A program made the position numbers and the translations under genes. Positions 1 to 11,639 of a DNA stretch of 64,000 bases are shown one piece after another. The stretch is from NCBI GenBank assembly GCA_963920765.1, contig OY987243.1:10292001-10356000 (forward strand), in the 5' to 3' direction. The notes below the pieces were generated by a model, which saw only the letters and a list, made by a program, of their open reading frames with translations, did no database searches and was not told where the DNA came from. This DNA comes from Ulota crispa. Lineage: Eukaryota > Streptophyta > Bryopsida > Orthotrichales > Orthotrichaceae. Position 1 is the first letter of the stretch; every line of letters begins with the position of its first letter.

Positions 1-966
1 GCAATCTCTTCACCTTGCTTTGCTGCAGTGCCTCGATCGCATTCAGGCATGCCCGCACCTGGCATTGTCACCAAACCCTAACCCTAAATCGAAACTGCTC
101 TCACCTCCTTCTATAAATTGCTAAGACAATCAGATCAGGTTGAAACTTGAGCGGTGCGGTCAATGACATGTCTACAACACTCGCAATCCTCGGAAAGAAT
201 TTGTGCATTACCTGGCGGTATAACACCTAGCATTGTCAACAAACCCTAACCCTAATTAAAACTGATCTGAGCTTCTATAAATTGCTAAGACAATCAGATC
301 AGGTTGAAACTTGAGATCAGCTCGCATTTCCGATTGAAGCACCTCACCGTCCACTCGATCGGTAACGGCGACCATCCGTCGTACATAATCCTTAGCTGCG
401 CATCCGGCAAGTCTCGCGGCATCCAACGCCTCAGAGCAGACGGCCATATCGACAGGGAACTCATCAGGTAAAGGCGCGGCGTTGCGAGAAGCCAGCAAGG
501 GTTGCAACCGGCGCTGGAGTCCCCTCTCAATCAAATCACACCGCGAGATCATCCATCCAAGAGCTAACAAGTACTGCCTGCTACTGCCATGCGCGTCGTC
601 AACATGCAATGCAAAGAATAGCGAGTGCGCCGGGTATCCCCACAACGCCATATGAAATTTAACAAACCCTAAAACGTCATCATCTGATGAATCATGCCAA
701 ACCCTTGCTGCTTTTGTTAGCTGTTGCTTCAGTGCAGGATTTGTGGAAGCAGAAGGAGTCTGAGGGATCGAGAGTGTGACGATGTCGTGCAACGCGTGCA
801 GCAGGAATTGAGGTGACTCCAGTTTGTTAAATTTGGCCAAGCGAAGAGTCTCCGGAGTCATGCCCGTCACTCCCAAGGCAGTGATCAAGTCGCAAAAGTA
901 TTTGATACTGTCTTTTACAGATATTTTGGTACTAGTAATATTGCTGCTGTGTTGCTGGCTTTCCAT
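1..966 (-). CDS. TEDC1: TEDC1-like centriole protein, partial
   Basis: Homologue of tubulin epsilon and delta complex protein 1, which works with delta- and epsilon-tubulin to stabilise triplet microtubules of centrioles and basal bodies. The first ATG (964-966) opens a 236-codon frame to 256. Family landmarks are LRLAKFNKLESPQFLLHAL (human IFRRAKFDRPEATSALWQL), then VKFHMALWGYP (human VKSALCSQGYP), then RQYLLALGWMISRCDLIE (human RELLLALSWLLAR). The frame upstream of the ATG, with a repeated APAIAP, is probably leader. The coding exon probably ends somewhere in 297-350 rather than at 256. A second exon may start after the acceptor at 59-60, reading VRACLNAIEALQQSKVKR towards position 1, and the rest lies outside the window. 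The donor and C-terminus are uncertain. The family assignment is by remembered similarity and is fairly secure. It lies head to head with the GLOX relic. Confidence 0.72.
58..315. repeat. Direct duplication of about 85 bp in TEDC1 intron
   Basis: Two direct copies lie at about 61-150 and 232-315. Both hold the same order of words: GGCATTGTCA/AGCATTGTCA, AAACCCTAACCCTAA, CTATAAATTGCTAAGACAAT and CAGATCAGGTTGAAACTTGA. On the minus strand the copies lie after the TEDC1 exon and before the putative next acceptor. The duplication therefore probably lies in the intron and may have duplicated splice or branch signals. Confidence 0.8.
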
Positions 967-2950
967 GATCGCAAGCAAAGCATGCCGGCGTGTGACCGGA
1001 GCTATGGCCGGAGCTATGGCCGGAGCTGTGAGGAATCGCGACAACGGAATGCATCACGTGATTTTTGGATGTCGCGTAACATTGGAAAGGGGGAAATTTG
1101 AATCTTGGCGAAGTGTAATGCAATTGAGAGTTTCTTGGTGGGGGTCGTCTGCCAGCTTTGCTCATAAACCTTCTACAGTCACAATCAAGAGTTCAAGTCT
1201 GCGGAGATTCTCGTGTGTGGAGGTGCTGCTAAAGCCGCTTTCACCGTTGCCAGAGGACGCAGGATTTTCCTCCCGTGCCAACAAACTTGTGGACGAATGA
1301 AAGTCACAGATACCAAACCGTCATATACTATGGAGACCATGCCCATGAAGCGATGCATGGGGGAGATGCTGCTCTTGCCTGACCAGAATGTTCTCATCAT
1401 CAACGGTGCCGAGGCCGGTGAGTCTAGCTTCGACTCAATCCTGAAATACACCATATTCATTATTAGTATAGAGGCACACGCTTTGCGTGAGTAGGACATG
1501 TATGAGTAATGTAATACTTAATTTTACAAAAAATCAATATTTTACAAATCAATTGGTTTAGAATCTAATTATCATGTATTTCATAGAAAATCAATATCTT
1601 ATAACTGGTTCAAAATCTAATCTTGATGCATTGTCCTTTTGGTCCTTTTTTGAAACCAAAAATAATGATTGTCTTTATCACAATACTATTCTAAAATACT
1701 TTGTTAGGAGGTGGTTGGGCTTTTGTTGATTTTTTGGCACATGGTTGGAGGGCGTTTGGTGTTTTATATTTGGGGCATCCTTTATGTTTCATTTTTCACC
1801 AAGAAAGTCTAGAAGGTTTTGGAGGACATGATTGGAGGGTGCTTGGTGTTTTATATCTAGGGCTTCTTTTTTACTGCAACTTACTCCAAAAAGTTCTAGA
1901 AGGTTCTAGAAAAGGGCGTGGAGTTAGTGAGGGTTAGGCTCCCACTTATATTCATTATGATGAGGGTATTTCATATTCATTATAATGAGAGTTTTTGAGT
2001 GAAATGAGAGGTAATTTAAAAGAAACTCAAAAAAAAATTGGTCATAGCGACAAAAGGTTTTAGGTCAATTTAGCTTGATTCAAGCTAAATTGACAAAAAA
2101 ATCTTTTAGATTTGACCTAAAATTGTAAAGTTTTATGTTTTTTCAGCTTGATTTGAATTGAAAACTCTCATTTTAATGAAAATTGGTGATTTTGGTCAAA
2201 GAACAACATGTTTATTTTGAGAGGTCCCCATTCTCTCATCATAATGAATATGGCATCAGATGCTCTTGCTCCACTGTAAGAAGAGTTTAAACCCACTCTG
2301 ATGTCAATCTTCGACCCGCAGCTGGCACACTTCGCAATGTTTGTCCATTTTCTTTAGGAGTGCTTCACCTAGTTGCAACCCTCATCCTTATCCAAGAACA
2401 ACTCCTGCCTGCACTGAAAATAAGGGTGAATTCTGGATATTCACGTAAGCAGCTCTTTGTGATTTCATCCCTGGGAGGCCACTTTACAAAATCTGGAAAA
2501 ACACAAGCGTACAAAATGAGCATAAATTTTGAAACTTTACAAGACTGGTGAAGTTTGTGAGATTTAGTATATGAACTAACCGTATATGAGTTTTGATCTT
2601 GTGTTGTAACATAAATAAAAAAAATAGATAATTATGCCACTAACACCTATTACGACGTAACAAAATGACATCAAGGTGTTCAAGTTTACAAAATCTATTC
2701 GTAAACGATACATTAATGACTAGTCACACAAACAATCATAAACAGGTGGCGGAAATAAATTCGATGCCTGCGTATGCACCTTTAGATCTACAGAGCAGTG
2801 GCCTCCCCCGAGAAACTCGTAGTTTCTACTTACAAAGTCCAGAAATTTAACACATGCATTTCCAATTTCTCTTCCTACTGCAGTTGCAAGCATGATCTAG
2901 CAAAAATTTGGAGATAGTCTAATTGAAGAAACACTTACAGCATTAGATGC

Positions 2951-3741
2951 TTAACCCCTGAGTGCCCCAGCTCCCCAGCGCCCCATATATCATTTCCTAC
3001 CATTTTCAATTGCTGTTTTGAGGGACTAGATTTAACTTTTTGGTCTTACTCTACACTACAATTATGAAGGCATTCAAGTTGTCCTTGCCAATGGAGTAAT
3101 GGCAAGGAAAGCCAAATGTTGTACAAGTGCTACAAGAGATTTGATTGGGTGAAAACATCATATGGGGAGTGGTGGCACCGTACGAGGCATGTTGGCAAGT
3201 AGCATTTTACAAGCTACAACCGATCAATATCCCTTGCAAGCTTCCTTGTGTAAGCTTTGTGGTAGCGGGAAAGTTGTCGGCAAGGGTTCAAGCATGTTCT
3301 AGACCCTTACTATGGCAACTGTCACCAATTGTGCAGGTCATTGTTTTCTGTGCAATAGCCATTTGAATTCCTAAAACTTGACATAAAAAGAAGTGCAATC
3401 TTCAATATTTTACAAATGTGTGTGTTCACATCTAATCTTGCTAATCACAAAATTTGAGATGAATCCGGGGCTTATAGAAATTTGTAAAAATCATCAAATA
3501 GCAACCACCTACCAAAAATGAGGATTTGTCATCACATGTAGTTTGATCAAATGTTATAATCTCCCATCTCCCGCGGTAAATTGTTCCCAAAATTTTCAAA
3601 CCATTTTCTAAGTAGGCGCTCCACTACTTTCAATGGTCACTTTTTGTGGATCATCTGATTGACTGAGATACAATGCATCAAAGTGGTCGGTCTCCAAAAA
3701 CCCTAGTTTTTGTGAAAACGGCATGAGAGCTCAGGGGTTAA
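2951..3741. mobile_element. TTAA-bounded TIR element, family D (copy 1)
   Basis: The left end reads TTAACCCCTGAGTGCCCC. The right end reads GAGCTCAGGGGTTAA, its imperfect inverse. About 790 bp with no coding capacity. The right TTAA is shared with the next element. TTAA plus a CCC terminus is the piggyBac signature. Confidence 0.5.
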
Positions 3742-4428
3742 CCCCTGAGCGCCCCACATGCCAAAATGGCCTCTCCATATTTGACGGTTTGTTATCTTTA
3801 ACCATTATAAACTTTTGATCCATGCAACAAAAACTTACCAAATTTTTCATAAATATGCAAACCCTAAACCTCGTGCAATATCAACGACTAACCATTAGAG
3901 GGAAAATGAGCTCAAGAGAAGGCCCCTACACCTTGACAAACCACTCTATTTATTAAGGTAGGAGAAGCATAGTTAAGGTACCTACACAAGGGTCTCTACC
4001 TTGTGTGAAGTACTCAAATGTACCATGGTACACAACAAAAGGACTGATGATGGAAAACAATATTATAATATGACAATGACAAATGCAAGGACCTTTAGTG
4101 GGACACAAGAATAAACTAGGACTAGAGTTCCCAATCAAACAAGGACACTCATCAAACAAAAGTATATGATATTGTAAAGAAAAATTACTCTCATGAAGTA
4201 CTTGTAAGTCAGTATCGGGTATTAGTCTCTTTTTATTTGAAAAAGGACATTACATTTAAATGCTTTTGACCCCTCCAACCACTTCCCATTTGGACCTTCT
4301 CTTGAGCTCATTTTTCCTCTAATGCTCTTCTAAATGTTGTTTTTGAACTTATGGTGCCAAATGGTGCCAAATGGTTTGCAATGAGGTTTAACACTGCACA
4401 AATTTGAGCTGGGCGCTCAGAGGTTTTA
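3738..4428. mobile_element. TTAA-bounded TIR element, family D (copy 2)
   Basis: The left end TTAACCCCTGAGCGCCCCAC matches the ends of copy 1 and of the short copy at 62038. The right end reads GGGCGCTCAGAGGTTTTA, a decayed inverse. Non-coding. It contains a nested inverted-repeat element at 3893-4326. Confidence 0.45.
3893..4326. mobile_element. Nested MITE with about 30-bp inverted ends
   Basis: The left end (from 3893) contains GAAAATGAGCTCAAGAGAAG. The right end (4295-4326) contains CTTCTCTTGAGCTCATTTTT, its inverse, and the CATTAGAG/CTCTAATG flanks also pair. About 430 bp, non-coding, family not assigned. Confidence 0.6.
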
Positions 4429-5944
4429 GACGCTTTGAAGCGCTTTCCTCACTCTGACTTTGTGCTTCATTTGACAGGATCACAAACCGAGGGCCGAGTT
4501 ACCACTCCAGTTTTAACTCCAGTACTGTACCAAAAAAATATTCCAGAGCCCAGATTTCTCACCATGGTCGCGTCAACGATTCCTCGCATGTATCACTCGA
4601 CCGCCAGTCTTTTACCGGTATGAGGCGTACCGCACCCTAACTTCCATATCCAGAATTTCATGTCTTGATGTTGCAGAATCTCCAACCATGGTTGCTTTAT
4701 GCGGCAAACGGTTACGTTCTCTGGGTTTCAGGATGGACGAGTCATGCCTGCTGGAAGCAACGACAATTTAGTGCACACGTACTCCAACGTCCTTTTCCCA
4801 ACCGAATTAGCGTTGGATGCGTTCTCTCCTCCCTACTTGGCAGCGTCCCGAAACCCTAAAAGACCGACGATCATGTTTGTGCCGCCATCAGCGCAGCTGG
4901 GGTCGACGTTCCTGCTTCGGTACTCAGTCAGGGATCCCGGAACGGTGACTGCGGATGTGAACGTCGTTGTGAACAGTTCTCCGTTCAGTACGCACTCGTA
5001 CTCGCAAGCAGTGAAAACGTTTTGTGCTATTTATCGCTGTTTTGCTACACCAAAATTGGTGTGGCTAATTTTTCTATAGTATTTTTGGAAAAAATGTAAG
5101 ATATTTAGCTAAGTATTATACACGGGTTTGGGAGTAAGAGCCTAGTTTTCAGGGTTCCACTTGATGTCGCTTCACCTTACTAGTGTAATATTCTAATTTC
5201 TCACAAAACCATCATGAGATTTAGTTTTGATGAAAGGTTGAAAGCATCCCATTTTTCATTTATAAAAAAATTGTAGTCATCCTTGCTACTCAAGCATTTT
5301 TTGATTAGAAAAACAGCTAAGGCCTTTTCATCCAAAATATTTTTACTGCTCGCAAGGCCTTCAAATGCTTAGGTTGCAGACCACAAGCCAGAAGGCCACC
5401 GTCGGGGGTTTGTTCAAGGTCAGAGTTACCGCTTTGCCGAACGCGAATGTGGCACCACATGCTTACTACATGTAAGGGGTTAAGCCCCGGAACGAGTGCG
5501 TTCCAGGGTATTAAACGCCTGAGGGCTTTTAATACCCCAAAACGCATGAATTTCAGGGCTTAAACTGGTGTTAAGCGAGAGCAATGCAAAACTAGATATA
5601 GAGCGACGCAAGTTCGATTTGCTAACGGGACTATTTAACAAAGCAATACACCGTTAAATTTTTAACAGTGCATTGCACTGTTACGATTTTTTGCTGGTCC
5701 ATTAAACCATCGATTTATAAAGGCAGCAGCCACGGGCTTCTTGTAGGATAACAAGCATGGAGATTCCTTTGGCTGGTTGCTAGGTGCCAGCATTCTTTCG
5801 TGTGTCTATTGAGATTCTTGGGCTTGGTACAGTACTACGACCAGTTGTCTTGCTTGCACTCCTTTCATTAATAGAGCATCTGATCGTATTGGAACCATTG
5901 TGACGTTGCAACGGCAGTGGGCGTTCAGAGGACATGCGAGTTTT

Positions 5945-6824
5945 AGAGCATCCGCACTGTTAACATCTACAGTGTTTAATTTCTTCGCGAATTTTCGTCT
6001 AAATTTTACCTTGAAACTGAGATGGCGACCACTATACTAAGAAATTCCAGCCACATTCCTATTTTAGTTGAAACCCAATTTGCCATATTTTGGATGAAAG
6101 TAGCTTATATTAATAGTTTTTTGGATGAACTTTTGCCAATCATTCATTTTTTCCAATTTTAGCTAAATTTTTTTACCTACCTGCATTCTAGGGTGCAGGT
6201 CGCTTAATTTGCCTTGACAAAAACAAAAATTAAACCCAACTTACATGCTCAAGAGGACCGCAAGAGAGCTTGACATGGTTGCGTATATTGACTTGCTTTA
6301 TTGCAGATGAGCCAAAGCTGAAAGCAAGAGAGGGCACACTTAGTTTCAACTCAAAAACACAAATATCAAGGGGTTTGGGTAATTGCTAGTGCGTCCAAAT
6401 TTAGAACAATCAAAACTTGTTGTGCACAACATAGGCTTGGGATTGAAGCTTGATACCTATCTCTCCATGATATGCTATTTGTTTGTGCTTGAGGACAACA
6501 GTGGGGCATCTAAAATTTGAGTGAGTTTGCAATCATGCACAGGGAGATCTTGTGCCATTAGGTCTAGGGGTTAAAGTTTGTTTGGGGGCTGACCCTCAAA
6601 GGATTAGTCCCGGCTAATGCACTTTACCATGGGCAAGGTGAATATTTTTGGGGGCTAAACTCAATGTTCAATGTTCATCCAAAATTTTATGAGTGTTGTG
6701 TAAAAGGGAGCTAAAGTGGGGACTAACCTTTGAAGGATTAGCCCCAACTGACGCCTCCAAAACTTTTTGTGATGAATGCACCCTTTCAATAGCTCCCATT
6801 TCTGTGCAAGGGTGCGGATGCTCT
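5945..6824. mobile_element. Candidate TIR element with AGAGCATCCGCAC ends
   Basis: AGAGCATCCGCACTGTTAAC at about 5945 faces GGGTGCGGATGCTCT at 6810-6824. About 880 bp, non-coding. The GAGCATC-type end recalls hAT-derived MITEs, but I found no clear 8-bp target duplication. Confidence 0.4.
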
Positions 6825-8262
6825 TACCCACACATTTTGAATCTAGTGAAGAAGAAAGGTCTTTGACATAGAGTTTTCTTACGGTTACAATTACATCCTG
6901 TGATTTTTTGACGTACTATGGCCAAGTGTTGGTGTCCTGGTATTCATTCTATTTTGTTCATACAATATTCATGCACGAGCCTAGAAAATTTCACTAAGCA
7001 TGGTGCTTGATGTGCTTACATAGAGAGTCACAACTACAATGTAGCTGTTCAATCTACCCAATGATCTAGAATAAAAAATCTTGTACCGCTTCAAACCCCT
7101 AAAGAAGAACTGGAAAGCTACTGCAAATTCTACCGATGAGCCCAGAGCGCAGGTTTTGGTCTCAACTCTCACTTGAGGTTCTTAGCCCTTAAATACCTTG
7201 CTCACCGTGACTAGCCCAATGCTTCTACAATTTTCTACAATGGTGTGGCAAGTGTACACTCATTATAATTCTATTTTTAAAAGTTGCAACACTCAATAAT
7301 GCATACTAATCTCATGAAAATTGCAAGAAAAGTAGCATGGGGCCTAACACCATGTCTTTGAATATTTTCACAATTTGGGTTACCTAAAAATATGAGTGTA
7401 TTTAATGAGGTTGTTTGTTGCCTTTCATCATAAACCATGTCTTTGTGATCACTTCTAAGAAAAATCAATTGAGAAATAGCTTTTTTTCATCTTACAAAGT
7501 GTGTTTTGTTCTCCATTGGACAAAAAACATCCACATTGACGTTTAAGGGTTAATCACTTCATGGATACATCATACATGTGACGTGCATGTTGAGCATGTT
7601 CCATTGCAAGCCACATCCACCTATTAGCAACTAGTAAAACTTAACCTTGCTAAAATGTTTGAATCATGAAATTTAAAACAAAATCATCATCCCAAGACAA
7701 GGAATAGGATTGTTATAACTATTATTGTTGGTAAAGGCCAATTTCATGGGAGAATGAGGTACCTTTAGGGCTCCAATGCAACCACGGCAATGCATAATCA
7801 AAAGATGGCCCCATCAAATCAACCTCTTCAAATGGCAAATTTGATTGTTTCCCAATGGCTCGAGAGTTGGGACCAGTGCATTTTTTTTGGTGAACTATCG
7901 CCAAACTGGCAAAAAACTAACATGTTTTTGCCAGTCTAGGACAGTCCCTTCAGATATAATCTAGTACCTAGTTGACATGTGGAATCTGGTGACTCAAAAA
8001 AAATGCCCTAGTTGGGACTTCTAGTGGGTTTGCTATTGGAATGACATGTTGCTTGCAATAGCTTGCAACTTCTTTGCAACAAATTGCATGTGACTCTCTC
8101 ATGTTCCTAGATCTAATCTATTACAAAAGTTGTGACTAGAGCGGGAGGGTTTGTTGAAGGAACAAAATTGCAAAACTAGGGGACAAAGAGCTAGAGGTAC
8201 AAGAGTAACCAGTTCCTAGTCATGAACCCCATATATGGGTTGATGATGCTCTAAGGTAATCC

Positions 8263-8393
8263 TCCCCATACTTGACCTTTTCCCAATCCCAATGGCCTTT
8301 TATAAAGCATGTTCATTTCAAAAATGAAATGAACACCCTCAGTACATTGGGTCAAAATTGGGTTAGCATTGTTAAAGGGTCAAGTATGGGGAG
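8263..8393. mobile_element. Short foldback element, 131 bp
   Basis: CCTCCCCATACTTGACC on the left is exactly inverted as GGTCAAGTATGGGGAGG on the right. The centre holds another palindrome, TTCATTTC...GAAATGAA. It abuts the family C element that starts at 8396. Confidence 0.6.
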
Positions 8394-8395
8394 GG

Positions 8396-8831
8396 TTAAG
8401 GTAGCAACACCCGTAACCATCACTACACCCATAACCATCACCTCTAATCTTGGAAAACCTGTGGAAGTGAATAGATGTAATTACAAGGATGTACAACATG
8501 TGAACATGAAACCTTAGTGTTGGTGTTAGTTGCAATTGCAATCGGCTCTTTAAAAATTCACAACTTATTCACATTGTATCCAAATAACACATTCAAAAGT
8601 GAAAACTCATCATTCTTCTCTTGCTAATAGGATCCTATAATTTAACTACAAGGAAACCACCGTCAAATTTACAAAATACTAACAAAGATTGTTATATTAT
8701 AAATTAGATCACAATCTTTGTCAACTTTTTGTAGAGTTGACCATGATTTCCTTGTAGTGTTTGGTAGGTGTTATTAATAATCATCATGTTCAAAACCCTT
8801 AATTTAACGGTTATGGGTGTTGTTACCTTAG
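8396..8831 (+). mobile_element. Family C MITE, copy 1 (with nested element)
   Basis: The ends are TTAAGGTAGCAACACCC and GGGTGTTGTTACCTTA. The interior shares GGATGTACAACATGTGAACA and CTCTTTAAAAATTCA with copies 2 and 3. A 115-bp foldback (8645-8759) has inserted into it. Confidence 0.7.
8645..8759. mobile_element. Mini foldback with CACTA-type end
   Basis: ACTACAAGGAAACCA on the left and TGATTTCCTTGTAGTG on the right are near-perfect inverses. The core CACTACAAGGAAA equals the end of the giant CACTA element at 24346-52616. It may therefore be a minimal passenger of that family. Confidence 0.55.
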
Positions 8832-8888
8832 CTTAACAAAGGTTTCTTCACTCTCCAATATCTTTGCGTACAATACAGTGTTAAATAA

Positions 8889-8911
8889 GGATGACGTATT
8901 ATACGTCATCC
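8889..8911. promoter_or_regulatory. Perfect palindrome with paired TGACGT sites
   Basis: GGATGACGTA-TTA-TACGTCATCC, a 10-bp perfect inverted repeat with a 3-bp spacer. TGACGT/ACGTCA is the core bound by TGA-type bZIP factors. No gene is close, so a regulatory role is only a possibility. Confidence 0.3.
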
Positions 8912-9539
8912 AGAGGAAGCAAAATACCTGAGCACTCCAAATTGGCTTGGTAAGTTGGTATATTGCACAAACGTAATTATGGAATAGGGTGGAAAAGCTT
9001 CGATTTTCCAGGTGGTAAAAAATGGTAGATTTTAGAAGCTTACCACTAGAGGATTGAATTTGAGAATTTTAGATTCATGCTTACATTTAGAGACCCTGAT
9101 TTAGTTTCGAGCCACAAAAGGGGTTGAAATAAGCCCTCTTAACCCAAAACGACCAAGCGTGTTGCTAAGGTCAAAATATGGTATTTTTTCCGTATTTAGA
9201 GGTGTTGTTATTTTGGATTTTGTTTGGATTTTTGAGGGTTGTGTATTGCTGTTTGTTTCCACCTTTTGCGATGTTTGGCATGTTTCTGTGATCGTTTTCC
9301 CAACTTTGCAAAGCATTTGGAGGTGGGCTACGAATACGTAATTAGAGTGTATCTGCAACTTATGGATCCCTATGGTGGATCCTTGAAATGAACACGCTGC
9401 CGGAACGCCAAGAGCAAGCGCTCTTGTCTAGCCGCTCCAATTCACAATCCATGTCAAGAAAAGAACAAAAATCAAATTTGAGTCACTATAGAATTACGAT
9501 ATAGCTAGGATTTTACGATTCCTTGTGGTTGTTTAAGGG

Positions 9540-9770
9540 TTAACCCCTAAAGGGCCTTTTGGTTTTGGAGCTACGGTACCAAATATGGTTGCAACCAATA
9601 TTTGGAAGTTTGAATTAGTTGGAAATTAAGTGTTGCAACCATACATATTGAAGGGTTGTATGATGGTGGGTGCATAAAAAATTTGGAAAGCCCTTAGAGC
9701 AGCTCAAATATGTCTGTATATACAGTCATACATATGGCCACAAAGGGCGTTCAGGCCCTTCAGGGGTTAA
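9540..9770. mobile_element. Family A TTAA-bounded MITE, copy 1
   Basis: TTAA + CCCCTAAAGGGCC on the left, GGCCCTTCAGGGG + TTAA on the right, 231 bp including both TTAA. Inner markers are GGAGCTACGGTACCAAATAT and ACCATACATATTGAAGGGTT. Its right TTAA is also the left TTAA of family B copy 1. Confidence 0.7.
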
Positions 9771-10706
9771 CCCCTAAAGGACCAAGCCCTTTTTTTTGTC
9801 AAAATCACTGTAAACTATCAAATCTAGGGAATGAGTAAGAAGTTATACATATATATATATTTTTTGGAAATCCAGTTGTAGGATCTTGCCTTGGACAAGA
9901 AGGGGTACTTGTGGGAAAGAAATCATGTCATTCTAGATGGAAAGGAGGGAGATACTTGCTTCTAAAGTGAGAAAAAAAAGTTTTTCTCCCTATAGTCCAT
10001 AAATTTCAGAAGCCTTTGACCACCTTTACATGAAAAAAATTGCTCTATCCAAAGTTGAGCTTTTAATATTTCAAATAGGAGATCAGGTTAGGTATATGTG
10101 GACCAATTTTCAAATCAATTGGACCTATACAACACATGGGAAAAAATAGTAAGTAAATAGAAGTAGAGAATAAGTCAAAACACTAAATTGTTAGGAATTT
10201 AATTACTAAAGTGAAAAATGTAAATCCTAACAGTTCTAATGTTGAAATAAACAATGCACTTCCTTTTTTTTAATTATTTTTCCAAAATATTGAAAATTGA
10301 GTAAAACAAAGGATTACAAATTTTATTTTAAAGTAGAGAATCCATAACTGCCTGCAAACAAAAACTCATAACTTTCATCTCATTAATTAGAATTGAATGA
10401 TTTGAAGCTTCCTAGGTATAAAAAAATCTAAAGATCCAATTTTGAAGTTTTTTTTTTTTTTTTTAAATGTGAATTTTAAAGAAGTTTTTGGGGGTGCCCA
10501 GACGGGCAATCCTCCCCAAGTTTTGGGAAATTCTTGCATAACTTCTTTGTCAAATGTCAGAATGAAGAAAAAATTAGATGCCCTTGTTGCTCTTTGAATT
10601 CCCCACCTTCAATGAAGTTTCAAAAAATCGCACAAAATAGTTTAGCCATAGGTACATGCCCAAATCCCACTTGTCCCTTGAAGGGGAAGTGGTCCTTTAG
10701 GGGTTG
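9767..10706 (+). mobile_element. Family B TTAA-bounded element, copy 1
   Basis: About 940 bp starting TTAACCCCTAAAGGACCAAG and ending GGTCCTTTAGGGGTTGA. It is non-coding. Its interior (10140-10450) is the inverse of 60950-61200, where a second, similarly sized copy lies in the opposite orientation. Confidence 0.65.
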
Positions 10707-11639
10707 AATTCATTTTTCATTTTTATCTTCACTTGCTAAAATCGTGGATTGTAGGTCACAAAAATTGCTACCTACCTTGTATTTTGTAGAGGGCAAGTTG
10801 CAATAGTTTGTCTTTTTGTTTAGTATTTTGCCTACAAAATTTTCCTTGGCTAGAAACTTTTAGCTACATGTCTTGCAACTTTTTAGATATGAATGGCAAC
10901 TTTAAAAAAAATTAATATATTCTCCAACTATGTGAAATGATGATGTCTGAAATCAATCTTCTAAAGTTGTTTTATTTTGTAAGTTATCATGCTAAACTTG
11001 GACATTTGCCAAGTGTAAACTAACAATGCAAATTGAAAATACATAGCTCTACAATGGTAATACAACAAAAATGGAAGCAAGAGTAAATTTGTCATGCAAA
11101 TGATTGCCTCTAACGCCAATAGTTCTCCAAGGGGTTGATTTCATCTCACATCTTCAATGTTTGTGTACACAAATGATTTGATGCCAAATCTATAATTCCT
11201 TGCTTTTGTGGAGCAAATAGGGCAAAAACTCATCAAGCAACAAGGTCCAATAAAGTTGCAATTTTGATGAAGTTGACAATTGCAATTGCTATCAAGAGTT
11301 ACCAAAATGGGTACCCACTCGTTTTACCCTTTTGATCCTACCAACTACCAAGGGTAAAGTGGCACCCAACCTCTAGCTTGAATGCGAAGTGGAGGGAAAT
11401 CAGATGTGATTCTTGGCTACTCAAGTTGTCTGGATCTGAAATCTCATTAACTACTAGGTCATGCCTCAAATTGCACCCCATCTCACAAGTAGTTTGACAT
11501 CTTGAAATTGGGGCTATTTTTGATTTTTTGATTTTTTTTCTATGATACACTTTTAGCACGATCGAAGTTGAGCTAAAATAATTTGCAAAATTTAGCCAGA
11601 AATATCACTAGTGGTTGAAATTGACCAACTCCAACAGTT

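Larger units (their letters stand above)
1418..4477 (+). other. Large GLOX intron filled with TIR elements
   Basis: The 3.06-kb intron of the GLOX relic has a gtgagt donor and a ttgacag acceptor. Its first 1.5 kb is AT-rich with no recognised gene. From 2951 on it holds two abutting TTAA-bounded elements and a smaller inverted-repeat element, listed separately. Confidence 0.7.
1179..5007 (+). pseudogene. Glyoxal/galactose oxidase-like (GLOX) relic, three exons
   Basis: Middle part of a plant aldehyde oxidase GLOX-like protein, a secreted copper-radical oxidase of the galactose oxidase fold. Exon 1179-1417 encodes AEILVCGGA, CGRMKVTD, METMPMKRCMGEMLLLP and VLIINGAEAG. A gtgagt donor joins phase-perfectly to exon 4478-4617 (LTPVLYQ, STIPRMYHSTASLLP). 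A second intron (gtatga...tttcag) joins exon 4732-5007 (DGRVMPAGSN, FPTELALDAFSPPYL, FSTHSYSQ). These follow the family order exactly. The N-terminal exons are absent, since TEDC1 starts 213 bp upstream on the other strand. Family similarity stops after THSYSQ and the frame runs into unrelated sequence. I call it a fragment broken at both ends, although the surviving exons contain no stop codon. Rearrangement within a live gene is possible but less likely. Confidence 0.8.

Noticed and set aside
824-1300. Plus-strand 158-codon ORF over the TEDC1 start and GLOX exon
   Set aside because: Antisense shadow of TEDC1 and out-of-frame reading of the GLOX exon. No domain.
5473-5508. Short palindrome CCGGAACGAGTGCGTTCCAG
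   Set aside because: Imperfect and isolated. No element boundaries could be placed around it.
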